Source of the DNA: Bacteroidota bacterium
GTDB taxonomy: Bacteria; Bacteroidota; Bacteroidia; Bacteroidales; F082
Reading direction: 5' to 3'
DNA length: 64,000 nucleotides
Assembly (NCBI GenBank): GCA_009773165.1
Contig: WOUZ01000005.1
Location: forward strand, 62,001-126,000
Position numbers and translations under genes: made by a program. A model generated the notes under the pieces. The model did no database searches and was not told where the DNA came from. It saw only the letters and a program-made list of their open reading frames with translations. Shown here piece after piece: positions 60,638-64,000 of this stretch (the stretch's first letter is position 1; every line of letters begins with the position of its first letter).

Positions 60638-64000
<3,363 letters not shown>

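Overview
The window is AT-rich chromosomal DNA from a member of the Bacteroidota, most likely an uncultured or environmental member of the Bacteroidales or a close relative. Supporting this are type IX secretion C-terminal sorting domains of both kinds (type A on the proteins at 5265-6788 and 6821-9547, type B/CHU_C on 1307-2473), the short primary sigma factor of 288 residues, the DUF1573-yajC-YbbR-coaE gene order, the pyrG-yidC order, DUF4199, WbqC-like and Oar-type TonB proteins, and many upstream regions carrying the Bacteroidota -7 box TAnnTTTG. Both ends cut genes: a ketoacyl-ACP synthase III-like enzyme on the left and NAD-dependent DNA ligase on the right. I saw no tRNA, rRNA, CRISPR array, phage or complete insertion sequence; this is mostly core genome with a few accessory blocks.

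Layout. 1-5013: end of a KAS III-like gene, a CoA-binding protein, a type-B T9SS adhesin-like protein, then DUF1573 lipoprotein, yajC, YbbR-like and coaE. 5265-9547: two large secreted T9SS proteins, one made of ten exact 29-residue repeats, the other of six Ser-Thr-rich beta repeats, one of which is interrupted by a foreign domain. 9660-18527: a DUF4199 membrane protein, then an acetate-type uptake module (yjcH, actP, porin) divergent from a Cys-rich Crp/Fnr regulator, followed by a membrane sensor of Cache-PAS-PAS-CBS-nucleotidyltransferase architecture translationally coupled to a metallophosphoesterase. 18828-28856: an acetyltransferase, a Tudor-like hypothetical protein, group II truncated hemoglobin, yidC, pyrG, long-form GAPDH, rpoD and htrA.

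29053-37582: dapF, acetyltransferase, mltG, phosphohexomutase, TPR lipoprotein, a lone IS1595-type zinc ribbon, a lipoprotein thioredoxin beside a cytoplasmic thioredoxin, a WbqC-like protein and a PgpH-type HD phosphodiesterase. 37790-43247: NlpC/P60 hydrolase, an odd thioredoxin-like protein, trxB, and a clear FMN riboswitch leading a TonB-dependent receptor. 43552-51048: an Oar-type TonB receptor, then four phosphoesterases (GDPD, NPP-type, PhoD-type, PAP2) in one row, which look like an exported phosphate or lipid scavenging pathway. 51103-64000: ECF sigma factor, uvrA with a degenerate first zinc finger, a His-rich beta-propeller lipoprotein, a ProX/YbaK deacylase, arginine deiminase directly followed by a nucleotide cyclase-HD fusion, a GT-C glycosyltransferase and ligA.

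The best candidates for something undescribed are: the FMN-riboswitch-controlled TonB receptor (candidate flavin importer of the outer membrane), the Cache/CBS/nucleotidyltransferase sensor coupled to a phosphoesterase next to an acetate uptake operon, and the class III cyclase fused to a variant HD phosphohydrolase and apparently co-transcribed with arginine deiminase. Many start codons were moved downstream of the longest possible reading frame because a terminator or -7 box lies over the upstream start.
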